Shown: positions 1 to 6,335, counted from the stretch's first letter. The stretch: DNA of 8,877 nt from JANSWO01 sp964351875 (GCA_964351875.1 CAYGQC010000158.1:1-8877); one strand, 5' to 3'. The notes: a model not told the origin generated them from the sequence alone. Program-made: numbers and translations.

Positions 1-201
1 ATCACGCGTTCGGACGTCACACACCAATCATTCGGCGGCGGACGACACTTCTGCGTCGGCGCGCCGCTGGCGCGCGTAGAAGCGCAGGAGGCAGTGTCAG
101 CGATCCTCACTCGCTTCACTGAGCTGGATATGGATTCGTTCGCTTATCGGACGACACCGGGTTTCCGCGGCTTGAACGAATTGTGGTTGCGGGGGCAGTA
201 G
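1..201 (+). CDS. Cytochrome P450, C-terminal fragment
   Basis: Frame 1 is open from the first base to a TAG stop at 199-201 and gives 66 residues; the start lies outside the window. Residues 11-20 read FGGGRHFCVG, which fits the P450 haem-binding signature FxxGxxxCxG; Cys18 of the fragment would be the axial thiolate ligand of the haem iron. It is followed by APLAR and an acidic/hydrophobic L-helix, as in bacterial class I P450s (CYP1xx type), and the fragment ends at the usual distance after the haem loop. Such enzymes are soluble monooxygenases that take electrons from a ferredoxin and its reductase. The substrate cannot be inferred from this piece. It converges on the MOSC gene, with a 133-bp gap. 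Family assignment is firm; subfamily is unknown. Confidence 0.93.
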   Translation: MTRSDVTHQSFGGGRHFCVGAPLARVEAQEAVSAILTRFTELDMDSFAYRTTPGFRGLNELWLRGQ

Positions 202-240
202 GAAAAGACCCCGTCAGTCGGCGTCGCAAGGCTCTTACCA

Positions 241-290
241 CCGTCTTTGCGAGCCCTTCACCGCCGTCTTTGCGAGCCCGAAGGGCGCGG
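241..290. repeat. Short direct repeat with hairpin, dispersed-repeat-like
   Basis: The 16-mer CCGTCTTTGCGAGCCC occurs exactly twice, at 241-256 and 264-279, a 23-bp period. The second copy runs into CGAAGGGCGCGGCAATCTCC. Within it GCCCTTC (253-259) can pair with GAAGGGC (280-286). The string resembles the dispersed element of the form GTCATTGCGAGCGAAG..GCAATCTC seen between genes in many bacteria (from memory, not searched). It sits between two convergent genes, so the hairpin might help end transcription, but there is no T-tract. The rest of the 202-334 gap shows nothing else I can name. Confidence 0.6.
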
Positions 291-334
291 CAATCTCCTG
301 ACGACACGGGATCAGAGCATCGACGGAGCCCGTC

Positions 335-871
335 TCAAACCGGCTGCAAAGAGCGGCGCGGCACCGGCTCAGAAACAACCGTGATGGTGTCGCCTGGAGC
401 AACGTCACCACCTGAAATCACAATCGCCATAACACCGGCCTTGCGCACAACACCGCCACTCGCATCTCTACCTCGCAGAGCAGACATCAACCCCGGTTGA
501 AACGCATCGAGCTGTGAACACGGATTCCGCAGCCCGGTGATCTCGATGACCGCATCCCGACCCAGCTTGAGCTGCACGCCTTCGGACAGTCCTAACAAAT
601 CGATCCCTTGCGTAAACACGTTCTCGCCCAGATCGCCGGGCGCGACATCGAAGCCTTTTGCCGCCAGCTCTTCAAAGATCTCCTGGGACAAAAGATGCAC
701 CTGACGCAGGTTTGGCTGGTCTGGGTTTTTGGCCACGCGGGAGCGATGCTGAACCGTTGTGCCCTGATGCCCGTCACCGGCAACACCCTCACCTGCAATG
801 AGCGTAATCTGCAACGCGGGATCTTTGCTGAAGCTATGGCCGCGACGTTGGCTGACCGCGCTAACCCGCAT
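335..871 (-). CDS. MOSC domain-containing protein
   Basis: A 178-residue single-domain MOSC protein. MOSC domains are beta-barrel units related to the molybdenum cofactor sulfurase C-terminus and are thought to handle sulfur or bind molybdopterin through a conserved cysteine. Visible features are the opening MRVSAVS..GHSFSK, GDGHQG at 32-37, the signature GDLGENVFT at 79-87, and TGLRNPCSQLD with the conserved Cys118. This is the length of stand-alone YiiM-like or small MOSC proteins. I chose the ATG at 871 because the protein then starts exactly where family members usually start; a TTG at 886 would add five residues. The ATG overlaps the stop of the upstream split-barrel gene by 11 nt, which suggests translational coupling. 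The physiological substrate is unknown; YiiM-like proteins act in reduction of N-hydroxylated compounds, but that role is not shown here. Confidence 0.9.
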   Translation of the reverse strand: MRVSAVSQRRGHSFSKDPALQITLIAGEGVAGDGHQGTTVQHRSRVAKNPDQPNLRQVHLLSQEIFEELAAKGFDVAPGDLGENVFTQGIDLLGLSEGVQLKLGRDAVIEITGLRNPCSQLDAFQPGLMSALRGRDASGGVVRKAGVMAIVISGGDVAPGDTITVVSEPVPRRSLQPV

Positions 872-1376
872 CCGATTTTTCTTCAAAGCGCATACCGCCG
901 CCGTGGGCGCTTAGCTTGCGGGGCGACAGCTCGATCACGACCCGCTGCTCGCTAATCGCGGGCCAGGGATTATCGCCCAGATACTTGCGCATGATGCGTG
1001 CACCCACGTCACTCTCGGCCTCTGGATAGACGCGTACGTCACCGATGCCTTTCACCTGCCAGTGACCACGCTCGTGAGGGCCCTCAATCGGCTGGTCAGG
1101 GAAAACATATTCAACGCAGATAGACGCCTTCGGATTGGCTTCCAGCTTGCGCACGTGAAACTTGCCGGCGATGGAAGTCACGAAAAAGCGTTCGTCCTCG
1201 TAGAGAAACCAGCACGGCACCTGACGCGGATAGCCATCGCCATCAACGAAGGCGAGCACTGCTGATAGCGGCGCGGTCAGTACCTGCTCCGTTTCAGCGC
1301 GGCTTAAGTCTTTCATCTGATAGCGAATCAGTTTCACGTTCTGCGTCCATCGTGGGCTGAGCGTTGAGGCTGACAT
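861..1376 (-). CDS. PNPOx-like FMN-binding split-barrel protein
   Basis: The product is 171 residues with this start. It resembles the pyridoxamine 5'-phosphate oxidase-like superfamily: residues 33-66 (LTAPLSAVLAFVDGDGYPRQVPCWFLYEDERFFV) give the first strands with the typical 'dG.P...P.wf..d...f' pattern. They are followed by TSIAGKFHVRKLEANPKASICVE (67-89), the usual 'k..nl..nP.v.l.v' segment that lines the flavin site. A small barrel of this kind binds FMN, F420 or haem as a dimer; the true substrate is unknown. The start is uncertain: the ATG at 1376 lies 19 nt after the upstream stop, but an ATG at 1316 (151 residues, MKDLSRAETEQVL) looks more like a family N-terminus. Neither has a clear Shine-Dalgarno sequence. 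The ATG at 1436 would overlap the FAD gene by 41 nt and is unlikely. The gene overlaps the MOSC gene downstream. Confidence 0.82.
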   Translation of the reverse strand: MSASTLSPRWTQNVKLIRYQMKDLSRAETEQVLTAPLSAVLAFVDGDGYPRQVPCWFLYEDERFFVTSIAGKFHVRKLEANPKASICVEYVFPDQPIEGPHERGHWQVKGIGDVRVYPEAESDVGARIMRKYLGDNPWPAISEQRVVIELSPRKLSAHGGGMRFEEKSDAG

Positions 1377-1395
1377 GATGGCAGTGACCGCGGAG

Positions 1396-2490
1396 TCAAA
1401 CCAGCGAAGCAACTTGCTCGGCGATCGCCAGCGCACTGGTTAGCCCGGGCGATTCGATCCCGTGCAACGAGACAAACCCTGGCCAACCATGCTCGTCCTC
1501 GGCAAGGATTAGAAAGTCTGCTGCGGACTCGCCTGGACCGGAGATCTTGGGCCGAACGCCGGTGTACGCTGGTGCGAGGCGCTGTCGATCAAGCCCCGGG
1601 AAATAGCGCTCGATTGCCTGCGCAAACTCTCCGCGCCGGCTGTCATCGAAGTCGTAGATCGGGCGGTCCAACCAGCGCACATCCGGTCCGAATCGCACCT
1701 GGCCGGCCATATCCAGTGTCGCGTGAATGCCGAGCCCTCCTGCCACAGGCGTCGGATAGATGAGATGGCTGAAGCTATGCCGGCCCGGATACGCGTAGTA
1801 GTGCCCCACGGCGTAGTGCTGGGGCGGGCAGCCGGCGCCAGCGCCCAGCTTGTTCCAGGTATCGGCAGCGCGCAGCCCGCTGCAATTGACCAGTAGGGAG
1901 CAACTGAGTTCGTCCGCCGCGTTGACCTCAACGCGATGCCGGCCAGAGCCACTGACCTCACCCCCGCTCACCTCGCTGGCCAGCGCCAAAACACCTCCGG
2001 CCGCCTCGACGTCAGCCTGCAACGACAACATAAACTGATGCGAATCGATGATGCCCGTAGAGGGCGACAACAATGCACTCACCGCACGAACATCCGGCTC
2101 TAGCTTGCGCACAGCAGCCTGCGAGAGACGCTCGATATCTGTCACATCGTTGTTTAGCGCTTGCTCGACGATCCCATCCAGCGCCGCCTCATCAGTGATA
2201 TCGGTAGCGACGATGAGTTTTCCCGTGCGTCGATGAGGTAACTGGCGGGTAGCGAGATAGTCGTAGGTCAACTGCTTGCCACGCACACACAGCCGCGCTT
2301 TGGCAGAGCCGGGCGGGTAATAGATGCCGGCGTGGATCACCTCTGAGTTCCGTGCGGAAGTTTCCGACCCGATCTGATCGTGACGCTCCAGAACCACTGT
2401 CTCATGCCCGGCCAAAGCGAGCGCCCGCGCAACCGCAAGGCCGACGACGCCCGCGCCAATGACGACAGCGTCGGTCTGCCAGACACTCAT
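1396..2490 (-). CDS. FAD-dependent oxidoreductase, L-2-hydroxyglutarate oxidase (LhgO)-like
   Basis: A 364-residue member of the DAO/glycerol-3-phosphate dehydrogenase flavoprotein fold. The N-terminal Rossmann motif GAGVVG (12-17) leads to VVLER with Glu35, which should bind the FAD ribose. NSEVIHAGIYYPPGSAKARLC (48-68) is close to the NSGVIHAGVYYTPGSLKAQFC stretch of E. coli LhgO as I recall it. LIYPTPVAGGLGIHATLDMAGQVRFGPD in the substrate domain and HGIESPGLTSALAIAEQVA (343 on) at the C-terminus also fit that group. LhgO enzymes oxidise L-2-hydroxyglutarate to 2-oxoglutarate and pass electrons to quinone or oxygen. This protein is shorter than E. coli LhgO (about 420), so a related 2-hydroxy acid or other substrate is possible. 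It starts 9 nt after the peptidase stop, so the two genes are almost certainly co-transcribed. No strong Shine-Dalgarno sequence is seen. Confidence 0.87.
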   Translation of the reverse strand: MSVWQTDAVVIGAGVVGLAVARALALAGHETVVLERHDQIGSETSARNSEVIHAGIYYPPGSAKARLCVRGKQLTYDYLATRQLPHRRTGKLIVATDITDEAALDGIVEQALNNDVTDIERLSQAAVRKLEPDVRAVSALLSPSTGIIDSHQFMLSLQADVEAAGGVLALASEVSGGEVSGSGRHRVEVNAADELSCSLLVNCSGLRAADTWNKLGAGAGCPPQHYAVGHYYAYPGRHSFSHLIYPTPVAGGLGIHATLDMAGQVRFGPDVRWLDRPIYDFDDSRRGEFAQAIERYFPGLDRQRLAPAYTGVRPKISGPGESAADFLILAEDEHGWPGFVSLHGIESPGLTSALAIAEQVASLV

Positions 2491-2499
2491 TGGCGGGCG

Positions 2500-4779
2500 C
2501 TAGCCGTTGTCCTGCAACAAACCCTGACTGCGCAGTAGCGCTTGCGGCGTCGCATCGCGACCGCGGAACAGCCGGTACGTCTCCGCTGCCGGTTTGCTGC
2601 CACCCAGACTGAGAACGGTATCTTCGAAGCGTTGAGCGACTTCGCGAACGCCTTCGGCGTTGTCCAGACCAACCTCTTCAAAGGCAGAGAAGGCATCAGC
2701 GGCCATCACCTCGGCCCACTTGTAAGAGTAGTAGCCCGCAGCGTAGCCGCCGGCAAACAGGTGGGTAATTGAATGCAATACCGAATCTCCGGGGAGGGAC
2801 GGGAAGACGCGCGTTTCCTCAATGATCTGCTCTTCCATTTCGAATGGAGACCGATTGTCACCGCTGCCGGCAACCGCATAGAACTGGTGCGCACTCAGGT
2901 CGGTTTTGCCGTTAACGAGTTGGCCCAGCACGCCATTGGCTGCCATGAAGTTACGGCTTTCAATAATCCGGCCAATCGTATCGGCGTCCAGGCTTTCGCC
3001 GGTTTCGATATGAGAAGTCAGCTTTTTGAGGAACGGCGCGTAGTCCATCCAGAACTCATTGAACTGACTCGCAACTTCTACCGTGTCCCACTCAACGAGG
3101 TTAATGCCCGACACCCCAGCCTCATCAACGCCTGTGAACATCAACTGCGTCAGATGACCGAATTCATGGAATAGGGTTCGTACCTCGTCTAGTGACATCA
3201 GCGCCGGCTTTCCGTCCGCAGGCGGGCGGGCGTTCTGAATCATAAAGCCAACGGGAGTGGATGCATCGAGTCCGTCGGGAGCAAGCCTGGCGGAGCGATC
3301 GACAACCGTGTTCATCCATGCGCCTGCCCGCTTCGCGCCGGGCCGGGCGTACGGATCGAAGTAAAAGCCGGCTACTACCTCGTTGCCTCGCTTCATCTGG
3401 TAGAAACGCACATCCTCATGCCACACCGGCACGGAGCCGTCGGTGACTTGCTCGAAGGTCACGCCGTAGAGGGTATTGGTGAGTTCGAACAACCCCTCAA
3501 CCACGACGGGCAGAGGAAAGTAGTCGCGCAGGGCTTCTGAGTCGTAACCGTACAGCGCCTGCTGCTGCTTCTCTGCCCAGTACGCGATGTCCCAGGGTTG
3601 CAGATCGTCAGATTCTGCAGCTCCGGAGTCGCGCATAAACGCAAGAAGCTCATCCCGCTCCCTCACAGCGGCCGGCTTAGCCGCATGTTCGAGTTCGTCA
3701 AACAGCGCCCAGACAGCATCAACGTCCGGCGCCATCTTTGAGTCCAGTGAGTACTCTGCATAGTTCTCAAATCCGACAAGCGCAGCCAGTTCCTGGCGCT
3801 TCTCCAACATCGCGAGAAGCACATTCGTGTTGTCAAAGCCATCACTGGTACCGCGAGCACGATAGGCTTTGTAAAAACGTTCCCGAAGCGAGCGATTGTC
3901 GCCATTTTGAACTACCGCGTAGTTCACTCCGTTCACCACAAAGTGCCACGGCCCATTCTCAGCAGTTGCGTCGGCAACGCCGTCTGCTAGCGCCTTGGCA
4001 ACGGCCATGGCCAGAATCGCCTCAGGCACACCGGCAACCTCGTCTCGCGTGGTCGCAATGACGCGAGATTCCTTTTCTTCGGAAACGAGGTTAGTGCGGA
4101 ATGTTGTTGACAGCTCCGACAGCTCGGTCGAAAGCGTCTGGAAGCGCTGCTTCTGCTCGTCCGGCAGGTGCACGCCGCTGCGCTCCATGCCGCGGATAGA
4201 CTCACTGAGAATTCGGGTTCTGGCCTCGGACAAGGAGCGTCCTTCTTCCGAAGACACCAAAGCCTTCATCGCCTGGTAGACGGCTACGCTCTGGCTCATA
4301 CCGTTGGACAACTCAATGTACTCCGGTCGGACGGCGTCGTACGCGCTCTGCAGCTCGTCGGAATAGTCGACGCCAAGCAGGTGACTGATCCGGCCTATGG
4401 CAACGCCGATACGATCGTTCATGGATTCCAGGGGAACCATTAGTCCGTCCCAGGTCACCGGCGGATTCGACTCGAGGACCTTGAACTCCGCACGTACCTG
4501 GTCGAGCTGCGTCCGCACCCCCTGCTCTACGATCCCGGGCTCGATTGCCGGCCAGTTTGGCAGATGCGCTATGTCGCCATAACGTACCGAATCAGTCAGC
4601 GTCGACAGCGCTGTCTCGTGCATTGAAGTCTCCTGTTGAGGAACGATCGCGTCACCGACACAGCCGATGAGCGCAATAGAGGCAACTAACAATCCGCTCA
4701 GGCGGGCCGGCCTTCGCTTGCTCGAGCAGAGCGTGGCGGGCGCTGAGTTGAACAAGTTGAGAGTTTTCCGCTGTTTCAT
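2500..4779 (-). CDS. M3 family zinc oligopeptidase (PrlC/oligopeptidase A-like), predicted lipoprotein
   Basis: A 759-residue thimet-type metallopeptidase that cleaves short peptides. The zinc motif HEFGH is at 538-542 (His538 and His542 ligands, Glu539 catalytic). The third ligand is likely Glu568 in WDTVEVASQ, 26 residues on. The C-terminal YAAGYYSYKWAEVMAADAF segment carries the substrate-binding tyrosines typical of M3 enzymes. The N-terminal part (VTWDGLMVPLESMNDRIG..SHL; SGVHLPDEQKQRFQTLSTELSELS) aligns best with oligopeptidase A rather than Dcp. The first 40 residues are basic, then LLVASIALIGC: a lipobox (L37-I38-G39-C40) predicts lipidation at Cys40 and export, with Val at +2 pointing to the outer membrane. 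The start at 4779 is preceded by AGGA four bases upstream; an upstream ATG at 4827 would only add a non-signal-like extension. It lies 54 bp after merC and 9 bp before the FAD gene. Confidence 0.94.
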   Translation of the reverse strand: MKQRKTLNLFNSAPATLCSSKRRPARLSGLLVASIALIGCVGDAIVPQQETSMHETALSTLTDSVRYGDIAHLPNWPAIEPGIVEQGVRTQLDQVRAEFKVLESNPPVTWDGLMVPLESMNDRIGVAIGRISHLLGVDYSDELQSAYDAVRPEYIELSNGMSQSVAVYQAMKALVSSEEGRSLSEARTRILSESIRGMERSGVHLPDEQKQRFQTLSTELSELSTTFRTNLVSEEKESRVIATTRDEVAGVPEAILAMAVAKALADGVADATAENGPWHFVVNGVNYAVVQNGDNRSLRERFYKAYRARGTSDGFDNTNVLLAMLEKRQELAALVGFENYAEYSLDSKMAPDVDAVWALFDELEHAAKPAAVRERDELLAFMRDSGAAESDDLQPWDIAYWAEKQQQALYGYDSEALRDYFPLPVVVEGLFELTNTLYGVTFEQVTDGSVPVWHEDVRFYQMKRGNEVVAGFYFDPYARPGAKRAGAWMNTVVDRSARLAPDGLDASTPVGFMIQNARPPADGKPALMSLDEVRTLFHEFGHLTQLMFTGVDEAGVSGINLVEWDTVEVASQFNEFWMDYAPFLKKLTSHIETGESLDADTIGRIIESRNFMAANGVLGQLVNGKTDLSAHQFYAVAGSGDNRSPFEMEEQIIEETRVFPSLPGDSVLHSITHLFAGGYAAGYYSYKWAEVMAADAFSAFEEVGLDNAEGVREVAQRFEDTVLSLGGSKPAAETYRLFRGRDATPQALLRSQGLLQDNG

Positions 4780-4833
4780 AATTTCCTGAGAGTCATTCCA
4801 GTGAATGCAAGCCGTGCGGCCAGCCAACGCGCC

Positions 4834-5250
4834 CTACTGATGCTGCCGATGCAGGCGCAGGTTGTATCCATGCGTCAGCAACAACACCGCAGCACCGATA
4901 AGCGTTACGACAACTTCGAGGTTTCCGTGGCCAACCAGTTCATGCAGTGCAACGCCAGAAGACAGCAATGCAAGGCCGACAACGATCCCTACCGTAATCG
5001 CCTGGTTGTGATGATGACGCCACGACAGCGCGAGCGCAGCCAGCGAAATCGGCACCGCGAGCAGCAACATCCAGACGTGCGCGGACGGACCGAGTAACCC
5101 CGTTTCCGCCAGCACAGGCACGCTTATCGCGACAATTGGCAAAACGAGACAATGTACCGCACAGGCGGCAGATAACCCGACCGCAAAACGGTCGAGCCAA
5201 GAACGATGTTGACCACTCTCGCTCGGTGGCAGCCGACAGGAATCAGTCAT
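4834..5250 (-). CDS. MerC-domain small integral membrane protein
   Basis: A 138-residue MerC-family (PF03203-type) membrane protein with about four transmembrane segments, at roughly 22-48, 56-76, 84-104 and 112-127. The first helix holds LSAACAVHCLVLP: the Cys30-x-x-His33-Cys34 pair is where MerC proteins carry their metal-binding cysteines. Other possible metal ligands are HHH at 79-81, His103 and His108 (ALHELVGHG), and a His-containing tail. Tn21 MerC imports mercuric ion; many chromosomal relatives lack other mer genes and their metal is not known. The start is the ATG at 5250, which overlaps the stop of the Fur-family gene as ATGACTGA (8 nt), so the pair is very likely translationally coupled. 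The longer open frame to 5505 is the antisense-frame-shifted continuation through the Fur gene and was rejected. I infer a metal transport or sensing role controlled by the upstream regulator. Confidence 0.88.
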   Translation of the reverse strand: MTDSCRLPPSESGQHRSWLDRFAVGLSAACAVHCLVLPIVAISVPVLAETGLLGPSAHVWMLLLAVPISLAALALSWRHHHNQAITVGIVVGLALLSSGVALHELVGHGNLEVVVTLIGAAVLLLTHGYNLRLHRQHQ

Positions 5251-5728
5251 GGCTGTCAGCCGCACAATCCGGGCAGACACCGTGTAGCTGGAGCTGGGCA
5301 TTCGCCGCCGCACGCAGCCAGGGCTCATCGGCACATATATCCACCGAGCTGATCGCCGCCAGGCAGGTGACCGCGGCGCAGCTACCGCAAACGAAATGCG
5401 CATGCTCATGGGTGTGATCATGTTTGCTGGCAACGCTGGTATCAGAGCTGGCAAGCTCGTAGTGAGTCCTGCCATCGACGCCATTAACGACCCGGGCAAG
5501 CCCAACGTCTGCGAGCGTGATCAACGTGCGGTAAACAGTGGCTGGGTCACAGCCAGCCGGCCCGAGTTGGGCCGTCGCCTCGGTACAGGTCAGGGGGCGT
5601 TCCTGGGTTTCCAGCATCGACAGCACGGCAAGCCTCGGCCCGGTAGCGCGCAAGGACAAGCGACGCAACAACGCGCGGGCATCGCGAGGCTCGCTCAGAC
5701 TGTTGCGACGTTTCTGACATTGCTGCAT
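5243..5728 (-). CDS. Fur-family metal-responsive transcriptional regulator (Zur/Nur-like)
   Basis: A 161-residue Fur superfamily repressor. The N-terminal winged helix (about 15-92) includes the recognition helix CDPATVYRTLITLADVGLARVV (60-81) and the wing end GRTHYEL. The dimerisation half has a His-rich loop HDHTHEHAH (103-111), a CGSC pair (Cys114, Cys117) and a CPDC pair (Cys152, Cys155), which together form the structural zinc site. Extra cysteines are at 122 and 132. The His-rich loop is compatible with Zur, Nur or Fur, and the sequence does not settle the metal. The ATG at 5728 has GAAGG about 9 nt upstream and is the only sensible start. The last 8 nt overlap the MerC-domain gene. A perfect palindrome at 5843-5859 lies about 115 bp upstream and is the likely operator, so I infer autoregulation. 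Confidence 0.93.
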   Translation of the reverse strand: MQQCQKRRNSLSEPRDARALLRRLSLRATGPRLAVLSMLETQERPLTCTEATAQLGPAGCDPATVYRTLITLADVGLARVVNGVDGRTHYELASSDTSVASKHDHTHEHAHFVCGSCAAVTCLAAISSVDICADEPWLRAAANAQLQLHGVCPDCAADSHD

Positions 5729-5824
5729 TGGCTTGCCTTCAGAGGATTAACCCGAGCGGCTCTGGCAGCACGGGGACCCGTCGACGGCTAAGGGTCAGTC
5801 GCCGCCCACGGGGGGCGAACCCTA

Positions 5825-5848
5825 CCTTGGCCAACGGCCTTCTTGCAA
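5825..5848 (-). promoter_or_regulatory. Possible sigma70-type promoter of the fur-merC operon
   Basis: On the minus strand TTGCAA (5848-5843) is followed after 18 bp by a TAGGGT hexamer near 5824-5819. Both boxes are weak (4/6 and 3/6 matches to consensus). What supports it is the overlap with the palindrome and the position about 90 bp upstream of the fur start codon. A different promoter in the 5729-5840 stretch is possible. Confidence 0.3.
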
Positions 5849-5859
5849 GTCACTTGCAA
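5843..5859. promoter_or_regulatory. Palindromic candidate operator, TTGCAA-N5-TTGCAA
   Basis: TTGCAAG-TCA-CTTGCAA is a perfect 7-bp inverted repeat with a 3-bp spacer. It lies between the divergent Fur-family gene and btuB. Read as TTGCAA-N5-TTGCAA it matches the Nur box described for the nickel-responsive Fur homologue of Streptomyces. The length and symmetry suit a Fur-family dimer. Read on the minus strand, its distal half is a possible -35 (TTGCAA) placed 18 bp before TAGGGT, so bound repressor would block transcription of the fur-merC operon. It ends 61 bp before the -35 of btuB. Its function as an operator is inferred. Confidence 0.6.
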
Positions 5860-5920
5860 AACGAGCCCGGCCCGCGCAGTGCCTCCGCCTCAAATCGCGC
5901 TGGAGCCGCAGCCCCTGCGA

Positions 5921-5950
5921 TTGACACAACACGCTGGGCCCGCGTAGCTT
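5921..5950 (+). promoter_or_regulatory. btuB: Sigma70-like promoter of btuB
   Basis: A perfect -35 box TTGACA (5921-5926) is followed by an 18-bp spacer and a -10-like TAGCTT (5945-5950). This predicts a transcript start near 5957, just before the first paired base of the riboswitch (5961). That fit between promoter and aptamer is the main support. Confidence 0.65.
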
Positions 5951-5960
5951 CCTCTCCCGA

Positions 5961-6113
5961 CGGGCGCTGGCTTAGCCGCCAGCATGGGAATCCGGTTTAA
6001 ATCCGGGACTGCCCCCGCAACTGTAAGCGTCGAGCGACTGGTCTGGAGCCACTGGAGAATTCTCCGGGAAGGCGGCCGAATCGCTGGGACACGCAAGTCA
6101 GGAGACCGGCCCG
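5961..6113 (+). ncRNA. Cobalamin (adenosylcobalamin-type) riboswitch
   Basis: All the conserved cobalamin aptamer pieces occur in order. The closing stem P1 can form between CGGGC (5961-5965) and GCCCG (6109-6113). A short hairpin GCTGGC-TTAGCC-GCCAGC follows, then the ATGGGAAtCCGG block with its TTTAAATCCGG partner, CCCCGCAACTGTAAGC, GCCACTGG, a hairpin GGAGAATTCTCC (6054-6065) and GGGAAGGC. It ends with the B12 box AAGTCAGGAGACC (6095-6107; usual form AAGCCAGGAGACC). Cobalamin binding to such aptamers lowers expression of downstream uptake genes. The btuB-like receptor starts 228 nt after it, the classic target. Confidence 0.95.
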
Positions 6114-6126
6114 CCACGTCATCCAT

Positions 6127-6150
6127 CCTTCGCCCGGGGTGCGTCGAAGG
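6127..6150 (+). other. Post-aptamer hairpin in the btuB leader
   Basis: CCTTCG (6127-6132) pairs perfectly with CGAAGG (6145-6150) across a 12-nt loop, CCCGGGGTGCGT. It begins 13 nt after the riboswitch P1 stem, the place where a regulatory hairpin downstream of the aptamer (P13-like) would be expected. Its regulatory role is inferred from position only. Confidence 0.45.
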
Positions 6151-6230
6151 TGCGGTTCTACCGATTGCGGTGACGATCGTCTGCGCTAACGTTCGCGTGG
6201 GGTTCGGCCGCAAACCAACCCCTACCAACC

Positions 6231-6275
6231 GCGTGAGCGCAGCGAGACGCACGTCGCTGCCTCGGTCGCTCATGC
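6231..6275 (+). other. Long leader hairpin upstream of btuB
   Basis: GCGTGAGCG (6231-6239) pairs with CGCTCATGC (6267-6275) over nine positions with one G-T wobble. Inside it CAGCGA (6240-6245) pairs perfectly with TCGCTG (6254-6259), with an 8-nt loop; a 7-nt bulge remains on the 3' side. A T-rich run (6288-6293) comes only about a dozen bases later, too far for an ordinary intrinsic terminator. It probably shapes the leader between aptamer and start codon. Confidence 0.5.
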
Positions 6276-6283
6276 CTCCGAAC

Positions 6284-6335
6284 AGCTCTTTTTACTCAAT
6301 GTCCGCATCACACATGGTGCGGGCATGCGGGAGCT
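6284..6335 (+). promoter_or_regulatory. btuB: Candidate ribosome-binding-site sequestering helix of btuB
   Basis: AGCTCTT (6284-6290) can pair with GGGAGCT (6329-6335), giving five Watson-Crick and two G-T pairs. The second strand contains the Shine-Dalgarno sequence GGGAG (6329-6333), which lies 8 nt before the btuB ATG at 6342. Between the two arms, CCGCATCA (6303-6310) pairs with TGGTGCGG (6315-6322) around a CACA loop, with one wobble, so the arms are brought together. CTCC at 6276-6279 is an alternative partner for the same GGAG. Together these fit a translation-blocking expression platform; inference from base pairing only. Confidence 0.5.

Noticed and set aside
183..500. Plus-strand open frame across the repeat and the MOSC 3' end
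   Set aside because: It overlaps the P450 end and the well-supported MOSC gene, and its composition has no domain.
335..886. TTG start at 886 for the MOSC gene
   Set aside because: The ATG at 871 gives the family-typical N-terminus and has the same overlap logic; TTG adds five unlikely residues.
2500..4827. Upstream ATG at 4827 for the M3 peptidase
   Set aside because: It would put 16 polar residues before the signal sequence, and the ATG at 4779 has an AGGA site.
4834..5505. Longer version of the MerC-domain protein starting at 5505
   Set aside because: The extra 85 residues come from another frame of the Fur-family gene; the MerC family start fits the ATG at 5250 with its 8-nt overlap.
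4834..5728. Mercury resistance (mer) operon
   Set aside because: Only a MerC-domain protein is present; the regulator is Fur-family, not MerR, and no merA, merT or merP is seen.
6231..6293. Intrinsic terminator in the btuB leader
   Set aside because: The T-run begins about a dozen bases after the hairpin base, so the required close stem plus T-tract is missing.
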